Of a stretch of 8,109 bases of DNA, positions 1 through 6,431 are shown piece after piece. Source of the stretch: Gemmataceae bacterium (lineage in GTDB: Bacteria; Planctomycetota; Planctomycetia; Gemmatales; Gemmataceae); assembly GCA_026418875.1 (NCBI GenBank), contig JAOAAM010000229.1, positions 1 through 8,109 on the forward strand, read 5' to 3'. The notes beneath the pieces were generated by a model that ran no database searches, had not been told where the DNA came from, and saw nothing but the letters and a program-made list of their open reading frames with translations. The position numbers and the translations under genes were made by a program. Positions within the stretch are counted from its first letter, which is position 1. Each line of letters starts with the position of its first letter.

Positions 1-18
1 GATGTGTATAAGAGACAG
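1..18 (+). other. Tn5/Nextera mosaic-end adapter remnant (left end)
   Basis: The first 18 bases are the Tn5 mosaic end AGATGTGTATAAGAGACAG lacking its first A. This is the sequence ligated by Nextera-type tagmentation. The same motif appears in inverted orientation at the other end, as expected of an untrimmed library molecule. It is not native DNA and should not be read as a transposon or as part of a coding sequence. Confidence 0.97.
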
Positions 19-219
19 GTCGTGGACAATCCGAATCTGGATCGACGCGAAGGGAGTGCGGGATACTGCGTTTTCGGCAAGGTCATCGAGGGCATGGACG
101 TCGTGGATGCGATACGCTCCGTGCCCACCCGAGATGTGCAACGAGGGGGCCGAATCCTCTGGGAAGCTGTCCCGGTCGAGGACATCGTGATTCGCTCAGC
201 ACGGCGATGGACGAAGTAA
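19..219 (+). CDS. cyclophilin-type peptidyl-prolyl cis-trans isomerase, 3' fragment
   Basis: This is the last 66 codons of a cyclophilin gene, cut at the left by library fragmentation (the first 18 bases are adapter) and ending in TAA at 217-219. Cyclophilins catalyse cis-trans isomerisation of peptide bonds before proline. The fragment begins in the loop that follows the FFIN strand (VDNPNLDRRE) and contains the family's C-terminal core ([18 protein letters not shown]), then a VPTRDV segment and a final beta strand (DIVIRS). This tail resembles that of E. coli PpiA. The catalytic Arg and the Gln/Phe pocket would lie upstream and cannot be checked. By eye, 28 of the first 37 residues match the next gene, so the two are tandem paralogues. 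Only 30 nt separate them, which suggests a shared transcript. Whether this copy is exported is unknown because its N-terminus is missing. Confidence 0.93.
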   Translation, partial: VVDNPNLDRREGSAGYCVFGKVIEGMDVVDAIRSVPTRDVQRGGRILWEAVPVEDIVIRSARRWTK

Positions 220-249
220 GCAGCACACAAATATCAGGAGATTCGGGAA

Positions 250-816
250 ATGAGGAGACTCGCAGTTTTCGCCTCGTTATTGGCGTTCCTGATCGGCAGC
301 CCAACAGCCCTAGGGGAAAATCCGATGGTCATCATGGAAACGTCCAAGGGGACGATCAAGATCGAATTGTTCGAGGACAAAGCACCCATCACCGTGAAAA
401 ACTTCTTGCAATATGTCGATGACGGGCATTACGACGGCACGGTATTTCACCGGGTGATCGCGGACTTCATGATACAAGGGGGTGGCTACGACGAGAATTA
501 TCGGCAAAAGCCGACCCGCGAACCGATCAAGAATGAGGCAAGTAACGGTCTATCGAACAAGCGCGGCACGATCGCCATGGCACGCACAAGCAACCCGGAT
601 AGCGCAACGGCTCAGTTTTTCATCAACACGGTCGATAATGAACGTCTGGATCGCAGCGAGACCAGCGCTGGTTATTGCGTGTTTGGCCGAGTTGTCGAGG
701 GGATGGACGTGGTCGATGCCATCCGAAAAGTCAAAACCTCCCGCACGCGGATCAGCGAGGGCCAACCGGATGAGCCGGTGGTGATTAAATCGGTTCGGCG
801 AGCTAAGGCCAACTGA
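250..816 (+). CDS. exported cyclophilin-type peptidyl-prolyl cis-trans isomerase (PpiA-like)
   Basis: A 188-residue protein with an N-terminal signal peptide (Arg2-Arg3, hydrophobic core about 4-16, likely cleavage after Ala-Leu-Gly at 20-22), so it probably folds proline-containing proteins outside the cytoplasm. The cyclophilin domain spans about 26-184. Visible active-site elements are FHR at 66-68 (the catalytic Arg is R68), FMIQGG at 73-78, and AQFFIN at 121-126. The position taken by Trp in human cyclophilin A lies in the ERLD segment (131-134), so a Trp is absent, as in many bacterial enzymes; weak cyclosporin binding would be expected. Size and sequence are close to E. coli PpiA (about 190 residues, periplasmic). 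The ATG at 250 is supported by an AGGAG at 236-240 with a 9-nt spacer. It lies 30 nt downstream of a paralogue. I am confident of the family; the symbol is withheld because orthology to ppiA is not established. Confidence 0.97.
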   Translation: MRRLAVFASLLAFLIGSPTALGENPMVIMETSKGTIKIELFEDKAPITVKNFLQYVDDGHYDGTVFHRVIADFMIQGGGYDENYRQKPTREPIKNEASNGLSNKRGTIAMARTSNPDSATAQFFINTVDNERLDRSETSAGYCVFGRVVEGMDVVDAIRKVKTSRTRISEGQPDEPVVIKSVRRAKAN

Positions 817-833
817 CGATCGATTGTCGAGGC

Positions 834-871
834 ACGAACCACCTCAGCCCGTCACGCTGGGCGTTGTTCGT
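834..871 (+). other. imperfect inverted repeat downstream of the cyclophilins
   Basis: An outer 6-bp stem (ACGAAC 834-839 with GTTCGT 866-871) encloses an inner 4-bp stem (GCCC 847-850 with GGGC 859-862), joined by an asymmetric internal loop. It begins 18 nt after the cyclophilin stop codon and could mark the end of that transcript. No T tract follows, so it is not a convincing intrinsic terminator; it may equally be chance. Confidence 0.22.
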
Positions 872-891
872 TGGGTTCCGGAATTGACCAA

Positions 892-920
892 TTGACGCGG
901 AAAAGGGGCGGTGGTTAACT
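892..920 (+). promoter_or_regulatory. weak candidate sigma-70-type promoter for the membrane hydroxylase gene
   Basis: TTGACG at 892-897 matches the -35 consensus at five of six bases. A 17-bp spacer leads to TTAACT at 915-920, which matches TATAAT at only three positions and lacks the important second A. The position, 31 bp before the ATG at 951, is suitable. The spacing and -35 are good but the -10 is poor, so this is only a suggestion. Confidence 0.22.
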
Positions 921-950
921 AGGTGCGGGAGGAAGCAGGAGCCGGAAGTC

Positions 951-1565
951 ATGTGGGCCGACGTGCTGTGGACAGTGGGCGGAATGGCCTTGGCCTTCGT
1001 CATCGGTACCTTCGTGGAGTGGGTTGTCCACTACTTAATGCATCGCCGGATCTTGTTGGGCAAGGTACACTCGTTGCACCATGCCGAGGGGACGGGCCAA
1101 GGCTGGTTCGGCGAGTTCTTGGTCTATTTTCTGCCGGCGCTGCCGTTCATGATCGGTTGCTTGTTGATCGCGTGGCTGGTTTTGGACATTGTTTGGTTTG
1201 GGGTGGGGATGGTGATCGGCGGTTCGCTGTACGCCGCATTCGCCGCTTACGCTCATCAAGTGCAGCATGAGCGGCCGGAGTTGACCTTCTGGATGCGCCG
1301 CCCTGTTCACTACATCCATCACGCCCACAACATGTGGCACCACAATTTCGGTATCTCGTTTGACATTTGGGATCGGGTCTTCGGCACTTATCGGCCCGTG
1401 GAGTATCGACCGTCAAGGCCGATCCGACCACTCGACTTCTTCCGCATTCATTGTTTCTACTACCCGCCAACGACCGACGAAGCGAACCCGCTGCCGGATG
1501 CCCCGCCCCCGCCGCCGGACCCATCCCAGCCAACGATCAGCGGAACCGTATCGCAGGCGAGCTGA
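951..1565 (+). CDS. membrane di-iron hydroxylase, sterol desaturase / fatty acid hydroxylase superfamily
   Basis: A 204-residue integral membrane protein with the histidine clusters that bind two irons in this superfamily: HYLMH at 27-31, HSLHH at 40-44, HQVQH at 102-106 and HYIHH at 120-124, followed by H126 and HH at 130-131. Hydrophobic stretches at about 5-25, 55-78 and 78-100 would anchor it in the inner membrane with the iron site on the cytoplasmic face, as is known for the family. Members use O2 to hydroxylate or desaturate fatty acyl chains, sterols, carotenoids or related lipids; the substrate cannot be told from sequence. The C-terminus (about 172-204) is a low-complexity tail with a six-proline run at 185-190, likely disordered. 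The ATG is supported by AGGAG at 937-941, 9 nt upstream. The gene stands alone on the plus strand and converges on clpS with a 2-nt gap. Confidence 0.9.
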   Translation: MWADVLWTVGGMALAFVIGTFVEWVVHYLMHRRILLGKVHSLHHAEGTGQGWFGEFLVYFLPALPFMIGCLLIAWLVLDIVWFGVGMVIGGSLYAAFAAYAHQVQHERPELTFWMRRPVHYIHHAHNMWHHNFGISFDIWDRVFGTYRPVEYRPSRPIRPLDFFRIHCFYYPPTTDEANPLPDAPPPPPDPSQPTISGTVSQAS

Positions 1566-1567
1566 CG

Positions 1568-1906
1568 TCAATCCTCGACCGGCTCAATCGTGGCAGACAT
1601 CGACCCCTTGCTCCGCGGAAGCAGCGGATCCGGGCCAAAGGCGTGGATTTGGTCACGCTTCAGTTCGGCATGTTCCAGCGTCGTGGTGCAGACGATCACC
1701 CGACCCGTCTCGTGTACCTCCAGGGCCATCAGAAACCCCTTTTCCTCAGGGTAGCCGAAGAGTTGCTTCAACATGCGGATGACGTAATCGAACGTGTGGT
1801 CATCGTCATTCAAGAGAATGACGTTGTACGCCCGGTATTTGGGGCGTTGCACTTCCTCCGTGGGTTCGAGAACGGGTTGGGTTGAGGTGATTCCACTCAT
1901 GGTCAT
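1568..1906 (-). CDS. clpS: ClpS-like ATP-dependent Clp protease adaptor (variant N-degron adaptor)
   Basis: A 112-residue protein, the usual size of ClpS, which delivers proteins with destabilising N-terminal residues to the ClpAP or ClpCP protease. The core reads YNVILLNDDDHTFDYVI, then the helix with FGYPEEK, then MALEVHETGR and HAELKRDQI, matching the ClpS fold in order. The acidic pocket (Asp35/Asp36 of E. coli) and the pocket His (His66, here in the EVHETG segment) are present. Two departures are visible: Asn34 of E. coli is Asp here, and the loop after Thr38 is one residue shorter, removing the position of the Met40 gatekeeper. The C-terminus carries an extra FGPDPLLPRSKGSMS segment. 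The reading frame stays open upstream to 2104, but that part overlaps the vWA gene and has no ClpS character, so ATG 1906 (or ATG 1900, two codons later) is the start. It lies 2 nt after the vWA stop and is probably translationally coupled. Confidence 0.93.
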   Translation of the reverse strand: MTMSGITSTQPVLEPTEEVQRPKYRAYNVILLNDDDHTFDYVIRMLKQLFGYPEEKGFLMALEVHETGRVIVCTTTLEHAELKRDQIHAFGPDPLLPRSKGSMSATIEPVED

Positions 1907-1908
1907 CG

Positions 1909-3048
1909 TCAACCGATCCGGCGTCGTTGACGCCGCCCCTGAACGAAGCTCTCCATCAGGTAGTGGCCGAGGTCGCCGGCGTGGCAATACGCGGCGACAC
2001 CACGGCTTTCCCGAGCCATCTGATCCACAAAGTTTTTCAAGTCGAGGTAGAAGGAGTCCTCGATCAAGGCGACCGTACTCAGGCGAATTCCCGATTCCCG
2101 GCATCGCCGCACCTCGTCGAGCGTGAATCGAGCCGTGCGATCCGATGGCGGATAGGCCAACACGAGTTCTCGCCCCTCCACATGGGCCGTCGGTTCGCCA
2201 TCCGTCACGCAGATGATCTGCTTGTTACGGGACGGATCCCGAGTCAGCAATCGCCTAGCGTATTGTAAACCAAGCTGGATGTTCGTGAAATGTTCCGGTA
2301 CGAACGCCGGTGGCCGGTCGATCGGAATGCGTAAGAAGACCCGATGGTCAAAAATGCTGACGGGTTTCGGTCCGGCCCGCAACAATTCCCGCTCGGTGAG
2401 CGGCGAGGCAAATGTGAAGAAGCCAATCGTTCGCAGCGAATCGCCGGGGAATCGGCTACGGATGAGGGCGTGCAAGGCAAGGGCAACGCGCTTGGCCTGG
2501 CTGAATTTGCCGTAACGCGCCATCGACCCGCTCATGTCCAGGAGCAAGACCGTGGCACACGTGGTTTGATTCTCCATCTCGTGCACGACGAAATCATCCT
2601 CGGTGACACGCACGGGGCAGCCCCCACCTTGGCGGATCACCGCGTTGCGCATTGTTTCGTGCCAGTCCAAATTCGACGTCGAGTCGCCGTACTGATAGGG
2701 CCGATTCTCCTCGTGTCGGATCGAACCATCGCCACGCATCGGGCTGTCATGCCGACCGACGGAGCCCCGCCCGTGGATTTGGAAGAGGTCTGACAAGGCG
2801 CGATCTTGCAACCGACGCAGCCCTCGCGGGCTGACGGCCAAACCGCCCTCGTCGTCGCGTTCGACGTACCCGGCTCGAATCAGCTTTTGCAACACTTCTT
2901 GCAAGTCCGGGTCGTCGCGGTCGATCTGCCGGAGCAAGTATTCGCCGTGTTCCAAGAGAAGATCCGATACATGATCAAACAGCGACTCCGCATCCATCGG
3001 GACGAATCGCTGCTTGCCATCCCAACGAGTGTATTCAAATTCGGCCAT
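1909..3048 (-). CDS. von Willebrand factor A (vWA) domain protein, COG4867-like
   Basis: A 379-residue cytoplasmic protein (no signal peptide or membrane segment) with a C-terminal vWA domain from about 160 to 370. A complete metal-ion-dependent adhesion site is visible: DMSGS at 171-175, the Thr of FTNIQ at 255 and the Asp of TDGE at 283. vWA proteins bind a divalent metal and make protein contacts, often as partners of MoxR/ChlI-type AAA ATPases, but no such ATPase lies in this window. The N-terminal 150 residues hold an acidic helical part (about 20-65), then a segment with RPYQYGDSTSNLDW, reminiscent of the uncharacterised family COG4867. The end is very basic (RRQRRR). I chose ATG 3048; an in-frame TTG at 3057 would add three residues, and neither has a strong ribosome-binding site. 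It sits 91 nt downstream of the phosphatase and 2 nt upstream of clpS. Precise function unknown. Confidence 0.88.
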   Translation of the reverse strand: MAEFEYTRWDGKQRFVPMDAESLFDHVSDLLLEHGEYLLRQIDRDDPDLQEVLQKLIRAGYVERDDEGGLAVSPRGLRRLQDRALSDLFQIHGRGSVGRHDSPMRGDGSIRHEENRPYQYGDSTSNLDWHETMRNAVIRQGGGCPVRVTEDDFVVHEMENQTTCATVLLLDMSGSMARYGKFSQAKRVALALHALIRSRFPGDSLRTIGFFTFASPLTERELLRAGPKPVSIFDHRVFLRIPIDRPPAFVPEHFTNIQLGLQYARRLLTRDPSRNKQIICVTDGEPTAHVEGRELVLAYPPSDRTARFTLDEVRRCRESGIRLSTVALIEDSFYLDLKNFVDQMARESRGVAAYCHAGDLGHYLMESFVQGRRQRRRIG

Positions 3049-3139
3049 GCTGCTCAATCTCGTTGGTTCTAACCCCGGACGATTCGATCTTCACACCAAT
3101 TCAAAAGTCACAACGATTCGACTCAACCTGTTCCGAAGT

Positions 3140-4915
3140 TTAGGACGAGGGTTCCGCGTTGTTCGGTTGCGTTCGGACAGGTTGGGTCGCGAGCATCGTC
3201 GGTGTGGCCACGAATCGCTGAGATACGTTTGATTCGCCATCGGCGGTCCGGCCAAAGCACACCAAGGCAATGTCATCATTCTGGAATTGCCCCGAAGTGT
3301 AGCGTTGCAGTTCGGTGATGAGCTTCCGTCCCATCGCTTGGGGAGTGCGTTCCGTCGGGGGGCCTTGGGCAGCCGCCAAAATAACTTGTTTCACTCGTTC
3401 CAACCCGAATGGCTTGTTTTGAAGGTCCAACGCGTCGGTGACTCCGTCGGTGAAAACGAACACGGCATCGCCCGGCTCCAACGCAATCCTGCTCCATTCA
3501 TATTCCGCGCCCTCCATCATTCCCAAGGGGAATCCCGCTTGGTCGCGACTGATGCCAAACTCGATGGCGTTTGTCGCCGATCGAAACACCAATGGCGACT
3601 CATGCCCGGCGCTGACCATCGTGATCGTGTGCGTCTCAGGGTCCAGCAGGCACGCCGAGAGAGTCACAAACCGATCCATCATCCCTGCGTTGAGCAATTG
3701 GTCGTTCAATCGGCCGATCGCCCGGTGCAACTCCGGGTGCATCAGCAGGCAGTAGCGGGCCTCAGCGCTCAGCTTGGCCATGAGCAAGGCCGCGGGCATC
3801 CCCTTCCCCGCCACGTCACCCAGGAGGATCACTTGTTTGCGGCCGTTGTCGTGCGCGATGAAGTCGTAGTAATCTCCCCCGACGCTCTTCGCGGCTTGGT
3901 AAAAGGCGTAAAACGCATAGCCCTCCACGTTCGGCAACGTGGCCGGCAAGAAGCTCCGCTGGACCTCTTTGGCCAACTGCTCGTCTTTCTGCCGAACCGC
4001 CATCTCGACCGCCACCTTGTGCAAGCGAGCATTTTCCAGAGCCACCGCGGCCTGGTTCGCCACCGCAACGAGCAGGTTCAGGTCGTCCTGTGTGAACGTC
4101 TTCTGACGATCTTGGCTGTCCAGTTGGATCAATCCGTACGTCGTCCCCTCTTGATTCATCAGGGGGGCGCACATCCCCGAGCGGATACGAAACTCAGCGA
4201 TTGATGCGGACAGGGACATCTGGCTCCCCGACTGCGCATCCTCGAACAAGAGCGACTGGCCGCTGTCCAGCACTCGTCGGACGATCGACTTGCTGAAGCG
4301 AGCCGTCGTCTCGGCATTCGCTCGCCGGGTCTTGATGACCTTTGGGATCAGCACCTCCTGGCCGTCCCGCTCCTCTCGGATAATCACGAAACACCGGTCC
4401 GCTTGCTTGAATACGTTGAAGAGGATCTCGGCGATTCTTGGCAGCAGCGACTCCTCTTGCAGCGTTTTGTTCAAGGTGGCACTGACTTGCAGCAATGCGC
4501 GAAGCCGGTCCGATGGCTGGGCCTCGAGCAACTGCTGCTGGCTCATCCGACCGATCGACGCATGAACCGTGGAGGGGGTATCTGCGGCATCGTCGTCAAA
4601 CTCCACGTCGGTCGCGTCGACCATGTCCGAGTTGAAAGAAAACAAAAAATCGCAAATCTTGATGCGATCGTTGTTCTTCAGCGGCGTTCGCTCGCGGATT
4701 TCCTGATTATTCACCCACGTGCCGTTCCGGCTCTCCAGGTCCTCGATGTAATACGTCTGATCCACACGCAGGATTTTGGCGTGTTGCCGGCTGACCGCAT
4801 TGTTGGGAATGTGGATCTGGCAGGATTTCGGATCGCGACCGAGAATGAACTCGTCACCATCCAGACTGATCCGCTGCCCAGGATTCAAACCTTTGAGAAT
4901 GGTCAATGAGGCCAT
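3140..4915 (-). CDS. FHA-GAF-PP2C (SpoIIE/RsbU-type) serine/threonine phosphatase
   Basis: A 591-residue soluble signalling protein with three domains. FHA (1-96) has the phosphothreonine-binding residues in GRDP (26-29), SRQH (42-45) and RNGTW (63-67), so it should bind a phosphorylated partner. A GAF domain (about 137-297) probably senses a small ligand. A short linker helix (about 297-320) leads to a PP2C-type SpoIIE phosphatase domain (about 320-555). The metal-binding aspartates are all present: VGGDYYDF (345-352), GDVAGKGMP (366-374), FTDGVTDA (488-495) and NDDIALV (546-552), so an active Mn/Mg-dependent phosphatase is expected. In relatives such as RsbU the substrate is a phosphorylated STAS anti-anti-sigma factor; none is encoded here. 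An acidic stretch (about 99-112) follows FHA, and the C-terminal 35 residues look disordered. ATG 4915 is preceded by GAGG. It is the first gene of the leftward operon with vWA and clpS. Confidence 0.95.
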   Translation of the reverse strand: MASLTILKGLNPGQRISLDGDEFILGRDPKSCQIHIPNNAVSRQHAKILRVDQTYYIEDLESRNGTWVNNQEIRERTPLKNNDRIKICDFLFSFNSDMVDATDVEFDDDAADTPSTVHASIGRMSQQQLLEAQPSDRLRALLQVSATLNKTLQEESLLPRIAEILFNVFKQADRCFVIIREERDGQEVLIPKVIKTRRANAETTARFSKSIVRRVLDSGQSLLFEDAQSGSQMSLSASIAEFRIRSGMCAPLMNQEGTTYGLIQLDSQDRQKTFTQDDLNLLVAVANQAAVALENARLHKVAVEMAVRQKDEQLAKEVQRSFLPATLPNVEGYAFYAFYQAAKSVGGDYYDFIAHDNGRKQVILLGDVAGKGMPAALLMAKLSAEARYCLLMHPELHRAIGRLNDQLLNAGMMDRFVTLSACLLDPETHTITMVSAGHESPLVFRSATNAIEFGISRDQAGFPLGMMEGAEYEWSRIALEPGDAVFVFTDGVTDALDLQNKPFGLERVKQVILAAAQGPPTERTPQAMGRKLITELQRYTSGQFQNDDIALVCFGRTADGESNVSQRFVATPTMLATQPVRTQPNNAEPSS

Positions 4916-4943
4916 GCCGGAACCTCGACAAAGTGGCTTCTCC

Positions 4944-4968
4944 GCCGGTGGCGAGTGCTCTCACCGGC
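4944..4968 (-). promoter_or_regulatory. inverted repeat in the leader of the FHA-phosphatase gene
   Basis: GCCGGTG at 4944-4950 and CACCGGC at 4962-4968 form a perfect 7-bp stem around an 11-nt loop, 28 bp upstream of the phosphatase start codon. No T run follows on either strand, so a terminator is unlikely. It may be an mRNA hairpin in the 5' leader or a binding dyad for a regulator. The repeat is visible; the role is inference. Confidence 0.4.
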
Positions 4969-5033
4969 ACCCAGCAATTCTACCGTCTGCTACGGAGGAC
5001 GTACAACGAATTCAGGCGTAAGCCCGCCGCATC

Positions 5034-5054
5034 CCCGCAGGCTGCCCATGCGGG
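5034..5054 (+). promoter_or_regulatory. second inverted repeat in the divergent intergenic region
   Basis: CCCGCA at 5034-5039 pairs with TGCGGG at 5049-5054 around a 9-nt loop, near the middle of the 242-bp gap between the divergent operons. A smaller GGCG/CGCC pairing lies just to the left. It has no T tract. It could be an operator, part of an untranslated leader, or a remnant of a dispersed intergenic repeat. Confidence 0.3.
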
Positions 5055-5157
5055 CCTCCACCTACTCAAAAAATCCGGGGGCAGAGCCAACGAAAACGAA
5101 ATAGCGGTTGTGCGAAACTGAAGTCGGATAAGACTGGTATTCACGACTGAGCTACCC

Positions 5158-5748
5158 GTGAACGATGAAGCCGCGTTGGTGTCTCGCTGCCTCCGGCATG
5201 AACCAGACGCGATGCGCGAATTGGTGCAACGCTTCCAGAACGACGTTTTCGCCGTCGCGTTCCGAACTTTGGGTCACCGGCAGGACGCCGAAGACGTCTG
5301 CCAGGACGTCTTCTTGCGTGTTTTTCGCAGTCTGCGCCGGTGGGACCCGACACGACCCTTGAAGCCTTGGATTTTGAGAATTGCCGTGAACTGCTGCCGC
5401 TCGAACTTTCGGAAACGGTCAAGGCGGCCCGCCAGCCACGAGTCGCTGGACAACTTTGCTGTGACGCCGCCCAAGGACGATTCGGCGGAACTTGCCCAGG
5501 AAATCGGTCGCGCCGTCGACCTCCTGCGATTTGACCACCGACTGGTCTTCAACCTCTACCACGCCGAGGGGATGCCCTACGATCAAATCGCCGAGGTCGT
5601 TGGCCGTCCGATCGGCACAGTAAAAACTTGGTTGCATCGCGCCCGGCTCGAAGTCTTTCGCCGACTGATCGAACGAGGCATGTTGGAAGATGGGACGCTG
5701 CTGAGCCACTCGCTCTTGAAGAATTCCAATGTCTCGAACACCGAATGA
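5158..5748 (+). CDS. RNA polymerase ECF-type sigma factor
   Basis: A 196-residue sigma-70-family protein with only regions 2 and 4, as in extracytoplasmic-function (ECF) sigma factors. Region 2 (about 15-88) contains the core-binding DAEDVCQDVFLRVF segment (43-56) and the -10-recognition PWILRIAVN segment (70-78) followed by basic residues. Region 4 (about 112-175) ends in a helix-turn-helix, GMPYDQIAEV to PIGTVKTWLHRAR (138-163), which contacts the -35 element. The linker (about 90-112) is short and polar, and the last 20 residues are an extra tail rich in Ser and Asn. The start is GTG 5158; an in-frame stop at 5119-5121 rules out much more, and only a weak GAG precedes it, suggesting low expression. 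The anti-sigma gene overlaps its 3' end by 20 nt. Target promoters cannot be read from here; autoregulation is common in such pairs. Confidence 0.95.
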   Translation: MNDEAALVSRCLRHEPDAMRELVQRFQNDVFAVAFRTLGHRQDAEDVCQDVFLRVFRSLRRWDPTRPLKPWILRIAVNCCRSNFRKRSRRPASHESLDNFAVTPPKDDSAELAQEIGRAVDLLRFDHRLVFNLYHAEGMPYDQIAEVVGRPIGTVKTWLHRARLEVFRRLIERGMLEDGTLLSHSLLKNSNVSNTE

Positions 5749-6421
5749 TTGTCAGCGCTTCCTCAACGTAGTGCAGCGCTGCCTGGATGAGACGGCAACC
5801 TTGCATCCGAGCGAGCTCGCTCATACCGAGGTCTGCCTTGGTTGCCGCCAAATCTGGCAAGCCGCGCAACTCGTCGAAATTTTTCGGTCGGTGAATCAGC
5901 CCCCTACCCTACCCGACGACTTCGCAAACCGGGTGGTATTGCGCGCGATTGAAGGGACATCCGCCCAGCGAGGTCGGGAAAAACTATGGTTGATGCTTCG
6001 TTTGGCGTCGATTCTTGCGGTGTTCGTCGCAGCGTTGCAGGTTTTGCACTGGTCGGTCGGCGATCACGTAGCCAACGCACCACCCCCTCCGCGCGAGCCG
6101 ATTTTGCCGACTGAAAGCGATCCACCATCGGACCCGGCCCGGTCCACGTGGACGGAACCTGGCCAGACGGTCCTGAACACCCTCCGACGGGCGGTGGACG
6201 AAGTACTCAGCCCCACGCGAGATTGGGACGTCGGAGCGATTCGCAATCCCACCTCGTCCGCGCTGAACGAACTTGACGGGGCAGCCCTGCGAAGATCGTG
6301 GGACAAACTGAGGTCGGGAGCTGAAACCGGTTTGGAGCCGATTGGCCGGTCCACACGACGAGCATTGAGCATCCTCACCCGCGAGTTCCTCCCGGAATCT
6401 GCCCGACAACCAGACTCTTGA
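5729..6421 (+). CDS. membrane-anchored zinc-binding (ZAS-type) anti-sigma factor
   Basis: A 230-residue protein whose start overlaps the end of the ECF sigma gene by 20 nt, an arrangement typical of sigma/anti-sigma pairs with coupled translation. The cytoplasmic part (1-86) contains HTEVCLGC at 32-39, an exact Hx3Cx2C pattern like that of ZAS anti-sigma domains, in which a more N-terminal His completes zinc binding; H26 is a candidate. One transmembrane helix follows at about 87-108. The remaining 120 residues would lie outside the cytoplasm: first a Pro-rich linker (APPPPREP), then a region with several Arg-rich amphipathic stretches and no recognised fold. Expected role: hold the neighbouring sigma factor at the membrane until an envelope signal, possibly via proteolysis or zinc loss, frees it. 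The ZAS motif and topology are visible; partner and signal are inference. Primary sequence elsewhere is not recognised. Confidence 0.82.
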   Translation: MSRTPNDCQRFLNVVQRCLDETATLHPSELAHTEVCLGCRQIWQAAQLVEIFRSVNQPPTLPDDFANRVVLRAIEGTSAQRGREKLWLMLRLASILAVFVAALQVLHWSVGDHVANAPPPPREPILPTESDPPSDPARSTWTEPGQTVLNTLRRAVDEVLSPTRDWDVGAIRNPTSSALNELDGAALRRSWDKLRSGAETGLEPIGRSTRRALSILTREFLPESARQPDS

Positions 6422-6431
6422 GAATTGCAGA

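Noticed and set aside
1505..1530. GC-rich CCGCC repeat as a regulatory element
   Set aside because: It is in frame within the hydroxylase gene and encodes the polyproline run; simple codon repetition explains it.
1907..2104. An N-terminal extension of clpS by 66 residues
   Set aside because: It lies wholly within the vWA coding region in another frame, is rich in Arg and Pro, and has no ClpS similarity. The ATG at 1906 gives the normal family length.
3287..4204. A 305-residue plus-strand open frame inside the phosphatase gene
   Set aside because: It is antisense to conserved PP2C and GAF motifs, reads as His/Arg/Gln-rich low-similarity sequence, and is explained by codon bias on the opposite strand.
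4944..5054. Intrinsic terminators in the divergent region
   Set aside because: The hairpins are not followed by T runs on either strand, and both flanking genes are transcribed away from the region, so no terminator is expected.
5108..5141. A promoter for the sigma gene (TTGTGC at 5108, or GAAACT at 5114 with GGTATT at 5136)
   Set aside because: Neither pair fits the sigma-70 consensus in both elements, and ECF -35 elements usually need a GGAAC/AAC core that is not clear here. Too weak to annotate.
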